Part shown: piece by piece, positions 1-6,195 of the stretch
Position numbering within the stretch: position 1 is the first letter of the stretch
How the letters are laid out: every line of letters begins with the position of its first letter
Source: Pseudomonadota bacterium
GTDB lineage: Bacteria; Pseudomonadota; Gammaproteobacteria; Xanthomonadales; Xanthomonadaceae
DNA: 11,023 nt
Direction of reading: 5' to 3'
Assembly (NCBI GenBank): GCA_023388955.1
Contig: JAEWFH010000013.1
Coordinates: forward strand, 1 to 11,023
Program-made: the position numbers and the translations under genes
Notes under the pieces: model-generated
What the model saw: only the letters and a program-made list of their open reading frames with translations
The model's database searches: none
Told to the model about the DNA's origin: nothing

Positions 1-71
1 GCCATGGCAGGGTCCATCATCGCGACCAGCCTATCCGCCCCCCGTGCAATGCACCGTGACCCCGGAGGTGG

Positions 72-407
72 TCAGTCCGTGCCGGCGTCCCCACCGCGGG
101 AGGCGGAACGCAACCACCGCCAGCGCAGCACGAAGGCGACCGTCATCGCGGCCAGGTACACCGCGTAGCCAAGCGCCGTCGCGAAGATCTGCTTCCACAT
201 CTTGCCTTCGGCCGGGTCGGCGTATCCCTGCGCCCAGTAGACGCTGGCCAGGAACAGCCCCAGCGCCGCCAGCAGCGCGACCACGTCGAAGGCGCGGCGC
301 GCCAGGGTCCGTGGCTGGCGCGGGTAGACCCAGAACAGGACCGACAGGATCAGGAACCAGGGCAGGAACAGGATCAGCGTCAGGTTGAGCTCGACGCCCG
401 CGCTCAT
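72..407 (-). CDS. Small inner-membrane protein downstream of trpS, function unknown
   Basis: This 111-residue protein has three strongly hydrophobic stretches, at about residues 8-27, 39-58 and 70-95. The first is followed by a positive loop (YPRQPRTLARR) and the last by a basic segment (RWRWLR) and a short polar tail, so it is probably a three-helix inner-membrane protein. Its ATG overlaps the trpS stop codon as ATGA, which points to translational coupling and one transcript with trpS. I do not recognise a named family, and no catalytic motif is visible. It is very likely a real gene because of the coupled start, its codon use and its clean membrane profile. A role in tryptophan or tRNA metabolism cannot be assumed from position alone. 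No terminator is visible in the 71 bases after its stop. Confidence 0.82.
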   Translation of the reverse strand: MSAGVELNLTLILFLPWFLILSVLFWVYPRQPRTLARRAFDVVALLAALGLFLASVYWAQGYADPAEGKMWKQIFATALGYAVYLAAMTVAFVLRWRWLRSASRGGDAGTD

Positions 408-1738
408 GCCTGGCCTCCCGCCGCCCTGGCCTGCGCCTTGCGCTCGTCGGCCTCGGCGATGGCCGCCAGGGCGGCCTCCACGTCCTCCACCCCGACGCCG
501 TCGGCTCGGACCAGGCGTGCGTCACCGGCGTCGTACCGCCCACCACGCAGGCTGGCGATGAACTGCCCGCACTCCTTGGGCGAGGCAAAGCCTTCGGCGA
601 CCAGCAGGGTGCGGTCGCCTTCGACCAGCTTGAAGCCGAAACGACCGTCTGCCTCGCGGTACTGCTTGAATGCCGGGACCACGGCGCGGGCCTGGCGAGG
701 CGCCCCGGTTCCGCCGGCCACGACCGTCAGTGGCCGCAGACCGACGGCCTCGCGCAACCCGCGTAGCAGCGGGGCGACCTTGTCCTGGCGCAACCGGGCG
801 GCATTGTCCTGCAGCAACGCCTCGATCCGCTCCGGACGGGCGATGAGTTCGCCATAACGTTCGCGCACCGGTGCCAGCTCCGCCTCGATGCGCTCGAACA
901 GCGCCTGCTTGGCATCGGCCCAGGAAATCCCGTCGGCAAACGCCTGGCGCATCGCCGCGGTTTCCTCCGCACTGGCGAAGGCCTGGTAGAGCTCGAAGAT
1001 GTTCGAGCCTTCCGTCTCCTTGGGTTCCGCCGGCCCGCGCGAGTCGGTGACCATCGAGAACACCAGCTTGCGCAACTGCGACTGCGGCGCGAACAGCGGG
1101 ATGACGTTGTCGTAGCTCTTGCTCATCTTGCGCCCGTCGAGCCCGGGCAGGGTCGCCACGTGCTCCTCGATCGCCGCCTCGGGCAGGGTGAAGCGCTCGC
1201 CGTAGAGGTGGTTGAAACGCTGGGCGAAGTCGCGCGCCATCTCGATGTGCTGGACCTGGTCGCGGCCGACCGGCACCCGGTGGGCGTTGAACAGCAGGAT
1301 GTCGGCGGCCATCAGCACCGGGTACATGTACAGCCCGGCGCTGACCCCGGCGTCTTCGTCCTGGCCGGCCTCGCGGTTGCGATCGTTGGCGGCCTTGTAG
1401 GCATGGGCACGGTTGAGCAGGCCCTTGCCGGCCACGCAGCTGAGCAGCCAGGTCAGCTCGGTGGTCTCGGGCAGGTCGGACTGGCGGTAGAACCACACCT
1501 TGCCCGCTTCCGGCTCCAGTCCCGCGGCCAGCCAGGAGGCGGCGATCTGCAGCGTGGCGTCCTGCACCCGCACCGGCTCGGTGACCGAGATCAGCGCGTG
1601 GTAGTCGGCCAGGAAGAAGAAGCTCTCGATGCCCGGCTGGCGGCTGGCGGCGATGGCGGGACGGATCGCGCCGACGTAGTTGCCCAGGTGCGGGGTGCCG
1701 GAAGGCTTGATGCCGGTAAGGACGCGGGTGGTCTGCAT
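404..1738 (-). CDS. trpS: Tryptophan--tRNA ligase (TrpRS), long form with C-terminal extension
   Basis: Cytoplasmic class I aminoacyl-tRNA synthetase that charges tRNA-Trp with tryptophan using ATP. The 444-residue protein shows the HIGH-type signature PSGTPHLGNY at residues 12-21, the tryptophan-site stretch GRDQVQHIE at 158-166, and GRKMSKSYDN (KMSKS loop) at 202-211. Standard TrpRS ends near residue 330-340. Here a further 100 residues follow: a linker, then a segment at about 362-400 (DGRFGFKLVEGDRTLLVAEG...ECGQFIASLR) resembling one YegP/DUF1508 repeat, then an Ala/Glu-rich helix-like tail. The ATG at 1738 was chosen because conserved sequence begins at once (MQTTRVLTGIKPSG). A longer in-frame start at 1837 would run through the terminator of the upstream gene. 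No good Shine-Dalgarno is visible. The minus-strand hexamer TAAACT (1767-1772) is a weak -10 candidate. The product call is near certain; the extension's role is unknown. Confidence 0.97.
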   Translation of the reverse strand: MQTTRVLTGIKPSGTPHLGNYVGAIRPAIAASRQPGIESFFFLADYHALISVTEPVRVQDATLQIAASWLAAGLEPEAGKVWFYRQSDLPETTELTWLLSCVAGKGLLNRAHAYKAANDRNREAGQDEDAGVSAGLYMYPVLMAADILLFNAHRVPVGRDQVQHIEMARDFAQRFNHLYGERFTLPEAAIEEHVATLPGLDGRKMSKSYDNVIPLFAPQSQLRKLVFSMVTDSRGPAEPKETEGSNIFELYQAFASAEETAAMRQAFADGISWADAKQALFERIEAELAPVRERYGELIARPERIEALLQDNAARLRQDKVAPLLRGLREAVGLRPLTVVAGGTGAPRQARAVVPAFKQYREADGRFGFKLVEGDRTLLVAEGFASPKECGQFIASLRGGRYDAGDARLVRADGVGVEDVEAALAAIAEADERKAQARAAGGQA

Positions 1739-1779
1739 GGTGGTGCTGGCTGTGCGGGAACGCCCCAGTTTAGCCCGCG

Positions 1780-1813
1780 CCAAAACAGAAAGACCCGGGA
1801 CAAGGCCCGGGTC
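1780..1813 (-). terminator. Intrinsic terminator after the CsbD-family gene
   Basis: On the minus strand, 20 bases after the CsbD stop, a perfect 8-bp GC-rich stem (GACCCGGG / CCCGGGTC, 1806-1813 and 1792-1799) with a 6-base loop is followed by the T-rich run TTTCTGTTTT. This is a textbook rho-independent terminator. It separates the CsbD gene from trpS and argues against the longer trpS start at 1837. Confidence 0.88.
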
Positions 1814-1833
1814 ATGGTTCCTGCCGGCGGCGG

Positions 1834-2034
1834 TCAATCCAGCGTGCGGCCGAACTCGCGCACCTCGTCCTCGGCGCGCTCGCGGTTCCAGCCGTAGCGT
1901 TCCTGGAGCTTGCCCGACAGGTACTCGGAATTGCCCTCGGCAACATCGAACACGTCGTCGGTCAGGTCACCCCAGCGCGCCTGCGCCTTGCCCTTCAGCT
2001 GGCTCCACTTGCCGGCGATGATGTCGGTATTCAT
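1834..2034 (-). CDS. CsbD-family stress-response protein
   Basis: A 66-residue, highly charged soluble protein covered almost completely by the CsbD pattern: an N-terminal IIAGKWSQLKGKAQARWGDLTDD segment and a YLSGKLQERYGWNRERAEDEV segment, ending REFGRTLD. CsbD proteins are abundant general-stress proteins (a sigma-B target in Bacillus; YjbJ in E. coli). Their molecular activity is not established. The ATG at 2034 is preceded by AGGAG with 6-base spacing, which decides the start. The reading frame stays open to 2253 but crosses the terminator hairpin of the neighbouring gene and is not protein-like there. The gene is single, with its own terminator downstream and a roughly 130-base leader region upstream. 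No confident promoter hexamers were found. Confidence 0.93.
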   Translation of the reverse strand: MNTDIIAGKWSQLKGKAQARWGDLTDDVFDVAEGNSEYLSGKLQERYGWNRERAEDEVREFGRTLD

Positions 2035-2159
2035 AGGCTTCTCCTGGTTGTGGGACGGGATTCGTCCCTTCATCTTCAGGTTGCCCGCCGCGGTGTTCGC
2101 TGGCAGTCGTGGCGAAGTTAAACGCGGCGTCACGTGGCATCCCGGGACAGGACGACACG

Positions 2160-2191
2160 AAAAGCAAAGGGCCGGATCGCTCCGGCCCTTT
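2160..2191 (-). terminator. Intrinsic terminator after the entericidin-like gene
   Basis: A perfect 11-bp inverted repeat (AAAGGGCCGGA at 2166-2176 and TCCGGCCCTTT at 2181-2191) with a 4-base TCGC loop lies 21 bases after the lipoprotein stop codon. Reading on the minus strand, the stem ends in TTT and is followed by GCTTTT. This is a strong rho-independent terminator for the minus strand. The A/T ends make it potentially active in both directions. Confidence 0.9.
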
Positions 2192-2212
2192 GTCGTCCTC
2201 GTTGCCGCGGTC

Positions 2213-2362
2213 TCAGCAGTCCGCGTCGCGACAATCCTGTGCGGTTTCTTCAATCGTCTCGCCGGCCGACTGCATGTCCTTGCCGGCTCCGGCCACGGTG
2301 TGGCAAGCGGTCAGGCCCAGCGAAAACAGCGACAGCAGCATCAGGGTGGTCAAACGCTTCAT
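2213..2362 (-). CDS. Entericidin A/B-family small lipoprotein
   Basis: A 49-residue protein with a lipoprotein signal peptide: MKRLTTLMLLSLFSLGLTAC, lipobox LTAC at residues 17-20, so Cys20 would be lipidated. The mature part carries the entericidin-like pattern HTVAGAGKDMQSAGETIEETA and ends DCRDADC. Entericidins are tiny envelope lipoproteins; in E. coli the EcnA/EcnB pair was described as an antidote/toxin couple. Here only one copy is present, so a toxin-antitoxin role should not be assumed. The start is supported by GGAGG 6 bases before the ATG. The gene stands alone, with a strong terminator downstream and 122 non-coding bases separating it from the arginase stop. Two extra cysteines near the C-terminus are a minor oddity. 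Confidence 0.9.
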   Translation of the reverse strand: MKRLTTLMLLSLFSLGLTACHTVAGAGKDMQSAGETIEETAQDCRDADC

Positions 2363-2484
2363 TGGCTTCCTCCTCAGTCGGCGATGCGCCTGTTGGTCGG
2401 CCGCGTGCTGCGGCCTTGGCAGGCATCATCGCGTGGGCAGCCGTGAAGCCGACGTGCACCGCGTCGCGGCGGCGGTTGTCCTGT

Positions 2485-3411
2485 TCAGCGGCGGCGCAAG
2501 AGCGTGGACTTGCCGAACAGGCTCTCCACCAGGTCGATCGCCACCATCGCGGTCTTGTTGTTGACGTCGAAGATCGGGTTGAGCTCGACGATGTCCAGCG
2601 AGGCCATGCGGCCGCTGTCGTGGATCATCTCCATCGCCAGCTGCGCCTCGCGGTAGGTCGGCCCGCCCGGCACCGTGGTCGGCACGCCCGGGGCGATCGA
2701 CGGGTCGAGGAAATCGACGTCGAAGCTCACGTGCAGGTGGGTGTCCGCGTCCATGTCGGCGAGCACTTCCTCCATCACCCGGCGCATGCCGATCTCGTCG
2801 ATGCGGCGCATGTCGTACACGGGCAGGTCGTGCTCGTACACCATGCGCTTCTCGCCCTCGTCGACGGAGCGGATGCCGACCTGGCGCACCTGCGAGGGCG
2901 CGATCATCGGCGACTCGCCCGACAGGTGGGTGAGTTCCTGCGGACCGATGCCACACAGGCAGGCCACCGGCATGCCGTGGATGTTGCCGGTCGGGGTGGC
3001 GTCGGCGCTGTTGAAGTCGGTGTGCGCGTCCATCCACACCACCCGCAGCTTCTTGCCCTGCTCACGGCACCAGCGCGCGACGGCGGTGATGGAACCCAGG
3101 CCCAGGCAGTGGTCGCCGCCCATCATGATCGGCATCCGGCCCTTGTTGAGCTCGGCGTAGATGGCCTCCATCGCGGCGTGGTTCCAGGCCGCGACCTCGG
3201 TCAGGTGGCGGTAGCCGTCCACCGGCCCCTGCCAGGGGTTCTCCGGCCCGCTGACGTTGCCGCAGTCGATGACCTCCAGGCCGCGCGCGGCCAGTGCCTC
3301 GCGCAGGCCGGCGATGCGCAGCGCCTCCGGTCCGAGCCGGGCGCCACGCTCCCCGGCCCCCACGTCCGTTGGCACGCCAATCAGGGATACGGGGGGATGG
3401 GACTGGTTCAT
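2485..3411 (-). CDS. rocF: Arginase (L-arginine amidinohydrolase)
   Basis: Cytoplasmic dimanganese enzyme hydrolysing L-arginine to L-ornithine and urea. The 308-residue protein has all metal ligands of the ureohydrolase family: His101 in GGDHC, Asp128/His130/Asp132 in DAHTDFN, and Asp231/Asp233 in SFDVDFLDP. The arginase-type region GNIHGMPVA (142-150) and Glu276 in DIVELNP favour arginase over agmatinase or formiminoglutamase. The start at 3411 was chosen because GGAGG lies 5 bases upstream. An in-frame ATG at 3423 (four residues earlier) overlaps that Shine-Dalgarno and has none of its own. The gene follows tRNA-Thr(UGU), whose CCA ends 18 bases before the start codon, so its mRNA probably begins as a tRNA-mRNA transcript. 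No promoter was seen between them. No convincing terminator was found in the 122 bases downstream. Confidence 0.95.
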   Translation of the reverse strand: MNQSHPPVSLIGVPTDVGAGERGARLGPEALRIAGLREALAARGLEVIDCGNVSGPENPWQGPVDGYRHLTEVAAWNHAAMEAIYAELNKGRMPIMMGGDHCLGLGSITAVARWCREQGKKLRVVWMDAHTDFNSADATPTGNIHGMPVACLCGIGPQELTHLSGESPMIAPSQVRQVGIRSVDEGEKRMVYEHDLPVYDMRRIDEIGMRRVMEEVLADMDADTHLHVSFDVDFLDPSIAPGVPTTVPGGPTYREAQLAMEMIHDSGRMASLDIVELNPIFDVNNKTAMVAIDLVESLFGKSTLLRRR

Positions 3412-3416
3412 CGCGG

Positions 3417-3421
3417 CCTCC
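3417..3421 (-). promoter_or_regulatory. Ribosome binding site that fixes the arginase start
   Basis: GGAGG with 5-base spacing to the ATG at 3411. It overlaps the alternative upstream ATG at 3421-3423, so only the downstream start can use it. It lies within the 18 bases between the tRNA CCA end and the start codon. Confidence 0.7.
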
Positions 3422-3429
3422 ATGGACTC

Positions 3430-3505
3430 TGGTGCCGGCTGTCAGAGTCGAACTGACGACCTACCGCTTACAAGGCGGTTGCTCTACCAACTGAGCTAAG
3501 CCGGC
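3430..3505 (-). tRNA. tRNA-Thr (UGU anticodon), CCA encoded
   Basis: A 76-nt cloverleaf including CCA. The 7-bp acceptor stem GCCGGCT/AGCCGGC pairs perfectly, the discriminator is A, and the D-arm region TTAGCTCAGTTGGTAGAGCA is canonical. The anticodon stem ACCGC/GCGGT encloses the loop CTTGTAA, giving anticodon UGU, which reads ACA and other ACN threonine codons. The T-arm contains GTTCGAC. It is a solitary tRNA gene, 15 bases after the SPOR gene stop. A -10-like TAGAAT lies 12 bases upstream of its 5' end, so it probably has its own promoter. No terminator separates it from arginase. Confidence 0.97.
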
Positions 3506-3517
3506 GGGAAGTCCGTG

Positions 3518-3523
3518 ATTCTA
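3518..3523 (-). promoter_or_regulatory. Probable -10 element for tRNA-Thr (and arginase)
   Basis: Minus-strand TAGAAT lies 12 bases upstream of the mature tRNA 5' end, so a start site would fall about 5 bases before it. Its first three bases are the TAG stop codon of the SPOR gene. No good -35 match is visible at 16-18 bases. The same hexamer occurs in front of dusA in this window. Confidence 0.5.
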
Positions 3524-4219
3524 GCGTGCCACGCCGGGCTCCACCCGCCCGGCCTGCGCGCAACCGTCCTCGATTACCTGCGGCGCGGCGATGCGCCCGC
3601 CCGCGGCAACGGCATCGAAACCGGCCGGCACCTGCGCATCCACCCAGAATTCGGGCTGTCCGCCGCCGAACGGTTCGACCAGGACCTCGAAGCCGGCGTC
3701 GCGCAGGGTGGTGGCCCGGACTTCGGCACGCGTGCGGTCCCCGTACATGCCCAGTGCCACCACCCCCGCATCGACGCCCTCGCGCATGACGTAGTAGTCG
3801 TCGAAACCGGCCTCGGCGACGCGGCGCGCGGTTTCCGCGCCTTCCTCGACCCCCGGGGTCGGCAGCACCACGCGCCAGTTTGCCGGTGGGCCGGGCCATT
3901 CGCGGCGAAGGCGCGCCTCGACGGCCACCGGTTCCAGCGCCGCCGCTGCCACCTCCCCGGCCTCGGCGTCAGCAAACGGACCGAAGCGGTGGCAGGCCCC
4001 GGGAGCCTGGCTGGCGACGGGATCCGGCGCGCCGTCTGCGACCCTGCTCGCGGACGCGGCCACGGCGCCCTCGACCGGCTCGTCGGCCAAGCGCAGGAGC
4101 GGGGCGCCCTCGAGGGCCGGGTCGAACCGGGGCACCGGGACCGATGGGCGCGCAAGCCACCACACGGCGACACCGAGGTTGAGCACCAGCAGCAGGACAA
4201 TGGGGGCACGCGTCAGCAT
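3521..4219 (-). CDS. SPOR-like domain membrane-anchored protein
   Basis: A 232-residue protein with one N-terminal transmembrane helix at about residues 5-22 (APIVLLLVLNLGVAVWWL), a low-complexity Pro/Ala/Val/Asp linker, and a C-terminal region at about 130-215. That region has the two-repeat alpha/beta pattern of SPOR domains (NWRVVLPTPGVEEGAETARRV...FDDYYVM...VALGMYGDRTRAEVRATTLRDAGFEVLV). SPOR domains usually bind denuded septal peptidoglycan, so this would be a bitopic protein with its domain in the periplasm. It starts 22 bases after the coaX stop and appears to be the last gene of birA-coaX-SPOR. The ATG at 4219 was chosen because the membrane anchor starts there; the open frame further upstream overlaps coaX and is not protein-like. 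The SPOR assignment is by pattern, not by search. Confidence 0.87.
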   Translation of the reverse strand: MLTRAPIVLLLVLNLGVAVWWLARPSVPVPRFDPALEGAPLLRLADEPVEGAVAASASRVADGAPDPVASQAPGACHRFGPFADAEAGEVAAAALEPVAVEARLRREWPGPPANWRVVLPTPGVEEGAETARRVAEAGFDDYYVMREGVDAGVVALGMYGDRTRAEVRATTLRDAGFEVLVEPFGGGQPEFWVDAQVPAGFDAVAAGGRIAAPQVIEDGCAQAGRVEPGVAR

Positions 4220-4241
4220 GGCGCGATTGTAGGCGGGCGGC

Positions 4242-4979
4242 TCAATGACTGGCTTGCGCCCGTGCCCATTCCGCGAGTCCTTCCAGTACCAGCTGCGGTC
4301 GTGGAACGGCTTCGGGCAGCAGCGGGCGCAGCGCATCCGCACCCCCGCCATGCAGCAGCAGCCGGGGGGCGTTTTGCACGAGTCCCTCCGCGGCCTGCAG
4401 GCGATGCCGCACCAGGGCGGCGGCGGCACCCTCGCACCCGGAGGCCAGGGCATCGGCAGTGGCGGTCGCGAAATCGGCGGCCACTCCACCCGCCTCGGGA
4501 AGGTGCGGGGCGCGTGCGTGCAGCGCCTCCCGCATCAGGGTCGGGGACGGGGCGATCACCCCGCCCAGGTGCCGGCCCTCCCCGTCCAGCAGGTCCAGCG
4601 TAAGCGCCGTGCCCACGCCACACACCAGCGCCGCGCCCCCACCGTCCGCACTGGCGGCCAGCAGGGCGAGGAAGCGGTCCACCCCGAGCCGCGACGGCTC
4701 CGGATAGCCGCTTACCAGCCTTGCCAGGCGCGGCACGGAGGTGGCGAAAGAAATCCGCCGGCAGCGCCCGGCCAGCGCGCGCGCCAGTTGCAGCCGTAAC
4801 GCAGGACCAGCGACGGCGGCGACGTGGGCCACGTCGATACGCTCGGGCAGGACCCGGGCCAGCACCGCCGCGAAGTCCCCGTCGTGCGCGACCGCTCTGG
4901 TTTCGCCGACGCCGCCTTCCGGCAGGAGCGGCGCCAGCTTGAGCCGGGTATTGCCCAGGTCGAACAGCCAACTGCGCAT
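4242..4979 (-). CDS. coaX: Type III pantothenate kinase
   Basis: Catalyses ATP-dependent phosphorylation of pantothenate, the first step of coenzyme A synthesis, in the cytoplasm. Type III enzymes (ASKHA fold) are insensitive to CoA feedback. The 245-residue protein shows the N-terminal phosphate motif FDLGNTRLK (residues 6-14), the catalytic GVDR motif at 99-102 (Asp101), GTALTLD at 123-129, and GGVIAPS at 139-145. Length is normal for the family. Its ATG overlaps the birA stop by one base (TGATG), indicating translational coupling. The birA-coaX pairing is common in proteobacteria and links two cofactor functions. The longer open frame extending to 5444 is only the antisense-free shadow across birA. 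Confidence 0.95.
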   Translation of the reverse strand: MRSWLFDLGNTRLKLAPLLPEGGVGETRAVAHDGDFAAVLARVLPERIDVAHVAAVAGPALRLQLARALAGRCRRISFATSVPRLARLVSGYPEPSRLGVDRFLALLAASADGGGAALVCGVGTALTLDLLDGEGRHLGGVIAPSPTLMREALHARAPHLPEAGGVAADFATATADALASGCEGAAAALVRHRLQAAEGLVQNAPRLLLHGGGADALRPLLPEAVPRPQLVLEGLAEWARAQASH

Positions 4980-5794
4980 CAACCCGCTCCGCGCACGCTG
5001 ACCTCGCCGGAATGGAAGGCACGCTCGGTCCCATCCTCCAGCCGCACCCGCAGCGCCCCGCCTCCCGCCACGCCACAGGCGACGCCATGGATCGTCCGCT
5101 CCTCCAGCACTATCGCCACCGGCGTGCCAGCGAGTACATCCAGCCCGCGGTAGCGCGGCAGGAACGGGGCCAGGCCCTCGCGGTCGAACTGGTCCAGCGC
5201 CGGGACCCAGTGGCCGAGCACCGCCGCCGCCAGTTCGCTCACCGGCGGGCAATGGCCCGCCAGGCCCGCCAGGTCGCACCAGGGCTGGCCGACGCTGGCG
5301 AGTTCCCGCGCGGGCATGCGGGCATTGATCCCGAGGCCGAGCACGGCCTGCGCCCCGCCCACCCCCGTGCCCGCCCCTTCCACCAGAACGCCGCCCAGCT
5401 TGTGCAGCACGCCATCCACCGCGACCACCAGGTCGTTGGGCCATTTCACCCGGACCTCCTGGTAGCCCAGTGCATGCAGCGCCTCGGCCGCCGCGATGCC
5501 CGCGACCAGGCTCAACCCCTCCAGCCGGCCGATCCCGCCGGAGAAGCTGCGCGACAGCGACAGGTACAGGTTCCCGCCCGGTGGCGAGGCCCAGTCCTTT
5601 CCCCTGCGGCCGCGCCCGGCACGCTGGCTTTCCGCGAGCAGCGCGGCCGCCAGGCCGCCTTCCGGCACCGGTCCCCGGAGGAGCTCGGCATTGGTCGACT
5701 CCACCTGCGGCATTACGTGCAGGGAAGCCAGCCGGGCCCGCACCTGCGGCTCCAGGCGGGAGAGGATCAGGTCGCTGTCGAGGAGGTCGGCCAT
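4979..5794 (-). CDS. birA: Biotin--[acetyl-CoA carboxylase] ligase lacking the repressor domain
   Basis: Attaches biotin to the carrier protein of acetyl-CoA carboxylase through biotinyl-5'-AMP. The 271-residue protein contains the substrate region VESTNAELL (31-39), the biotin-binding loop GRGRRGKDW (60-68), KWPNDL (117-122), and KLGGVLVEG (132-140) with the expected active-site lysine at 132. A C-terminal SH3-like domain occupies about 225-268. Bifunctional BirA proteins carry a winged helix of about 60 residues before this region. Here the protein begins at what corresponds to the linker (LLDSDLILSRLEP), and only 135 bases separate it from the divergent gene, so the helix-turn-helix is absent rather than missed. 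It is the first gene of birA-coaX-SPOR. No convincing Shine-Dalgarno or promoter was seen. Confidence 0.94.
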   Translation of the reverse strand: MADLLDSDLILSRLEPQVRARLASLHVMPQVESTNAELLRGPVPEGGLAAALLAESQRAGRGRRGKDWASPPGGNLYLSLSRSFSGGIGRLEGLSLVAGIAAAEALHALGYQEVRVKWPNDLVVAVDGVLHKLGGVLVEGAGTGVGGAQAVLGLGINARMPARELASVGQPWCDLAGLAGHCPPVSELAAAVLGHWVPALDQFDREGLAPFLPRYRGLDVLAGTPVAIVLEERTIHGVACGVAGGGALRVRLEDGTERAFHSGEVSVRGAG

Positions 5795-5900
5795 CGCGTC
5801 ATGGTCGGATTCGAGGAGCCCAGAATGCCCCGGTCCGGCACGTCTTGCACAACCGGGCGGGTCGCACGCGGCCGTGTCAACACCGGCGTGACGTTCGCGT

Positions 5901-5906
5901 TATAGT
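5901..5906 (+). promoter_or_regulatory. Probable -10 element for the secreted protein-mtfA pair
   Basis: TATAGT matches the -10 consensus at five of six positions and lies 23 bases before the ATG at 5930, leaving room for a short leader with GAGG. A -35 candidate, TGTCAA at 5875-5880, is 20 bases upstream and therefore badly spaced. The 135 bases between birA and this gene hold the promoters of both divergent transcripts; nothing else was recognised there. Confidence 0.45.
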
Positions 5907-5929
5907 CGGGAACTCGTGAGGTCGCCAAC

Positions 5930-6187
5930 ATGAGCCGTACTCTCCTCAGCCTGCTGTTGTTGTTCCCCGGCGCCGCCCTGGCGGGCGAGTCCACGGCTGC
6001 GCCCGACGGAAGCGGGTGCGCCGAGGCACAGGCAGGGGCGACGGTGGAGGCGGCGACCAAGCGCAAGGCCGACCCCACCGGTTCCGCCGATGCGGGCGCG
6101 GTCCGTGGTGGGAAGGCCGGCACCGACGTCACCGACCACCTGCCGACCCCGAGCTGGCGCAGCTTCCTGCCCGGCATGCTGCGCTGA
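5930..6187 (+). CDS. Small secreted protein of unknown function
   Basis: An 85-residue protein with a clear Sec signal peptide (MSRTLLSLLLLFPGAALA, likely cleavage ALA/GE at 18-19). The mature part is short, Ala/Gly/Asp-rich and probably disordered, with one cysteine at 30. It ends in a distinctive tail, LPTPSWRSFLPGMLR. That Trp-x-Ser-Phe-Leu-Pro-Gly-Met-x-Arg ending resembles small hypothetical proteins I associate with Xanthomonadaceae, but this is from memory only. GAGG sits 8 bases before the ATG, and a -10-like TATAGT is upstream. It stops 8 bases before the probable mtfA start, so the two are likely translationally coupled. The reality of the gene is supported by signal peptide and context; function is unknown. 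Confidence 0.72.
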   Translation: MSRTLLSLLLLFPGAALAGESTAAPDGSGCAEAQAGATVEAATKRKADPTGSADAGAVRGGKAGTDVTDHLPTPSWRSFLPGMLR

Positions 6188-6195
6188 CCAGTCGC

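Noticed and set aside
1..20. Possible start of a further minus-strand gene at the left edge (ATG at 20, reading MMDPAMA).
   Set aside because: Only seven codons are visible and there is no Shine-Dalgarno, so it cannot be told from chance.
44..54. Odd palindrome GTGCA-A-TGCAC after the membrane protein gene.
   Set aside because: It is short, a single copy, and without promoter context; chance is likely in this base composition.
1739..1837. N-terminal extension of TrpRS from an ATG at 1837.
   Set aside because: It runs through the CsbD terminator hairpin and its residues are not conserved-looking.
2035..2253. N-terminal extension of the CsbD protein from an ATG at 2253.
   Set aside because: It crosses the entericidin gene end and its terminator, and the true start has a good Shine-Dalgarno.
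2375..2430. GC-rich inverted repeat between arginase and the lipoprotein gene as a terminator.
   Set aside because: The stem is short and no T-run follows on the minus strand.
2134..3456. Long plus-strand open frame (440 codons) opposite the arginase gene.
   Set aside because: It is the His/Arg/Val-rich antisense shadow of a GC-rich gene and has no domain pattern.
3430..3505. tRNA-Thr as a possible integration (att) site for a mobile element.
   Set aside because: No integrase, no repeated tRNA 3' end and no island-like genes are seen on either side.
5012..5905. Long plus-strand open frame (297 codons) opposite birA.
   Set aside because: Low-complexity antisense shadow; the minus-strand birA motifs are unambiguous.
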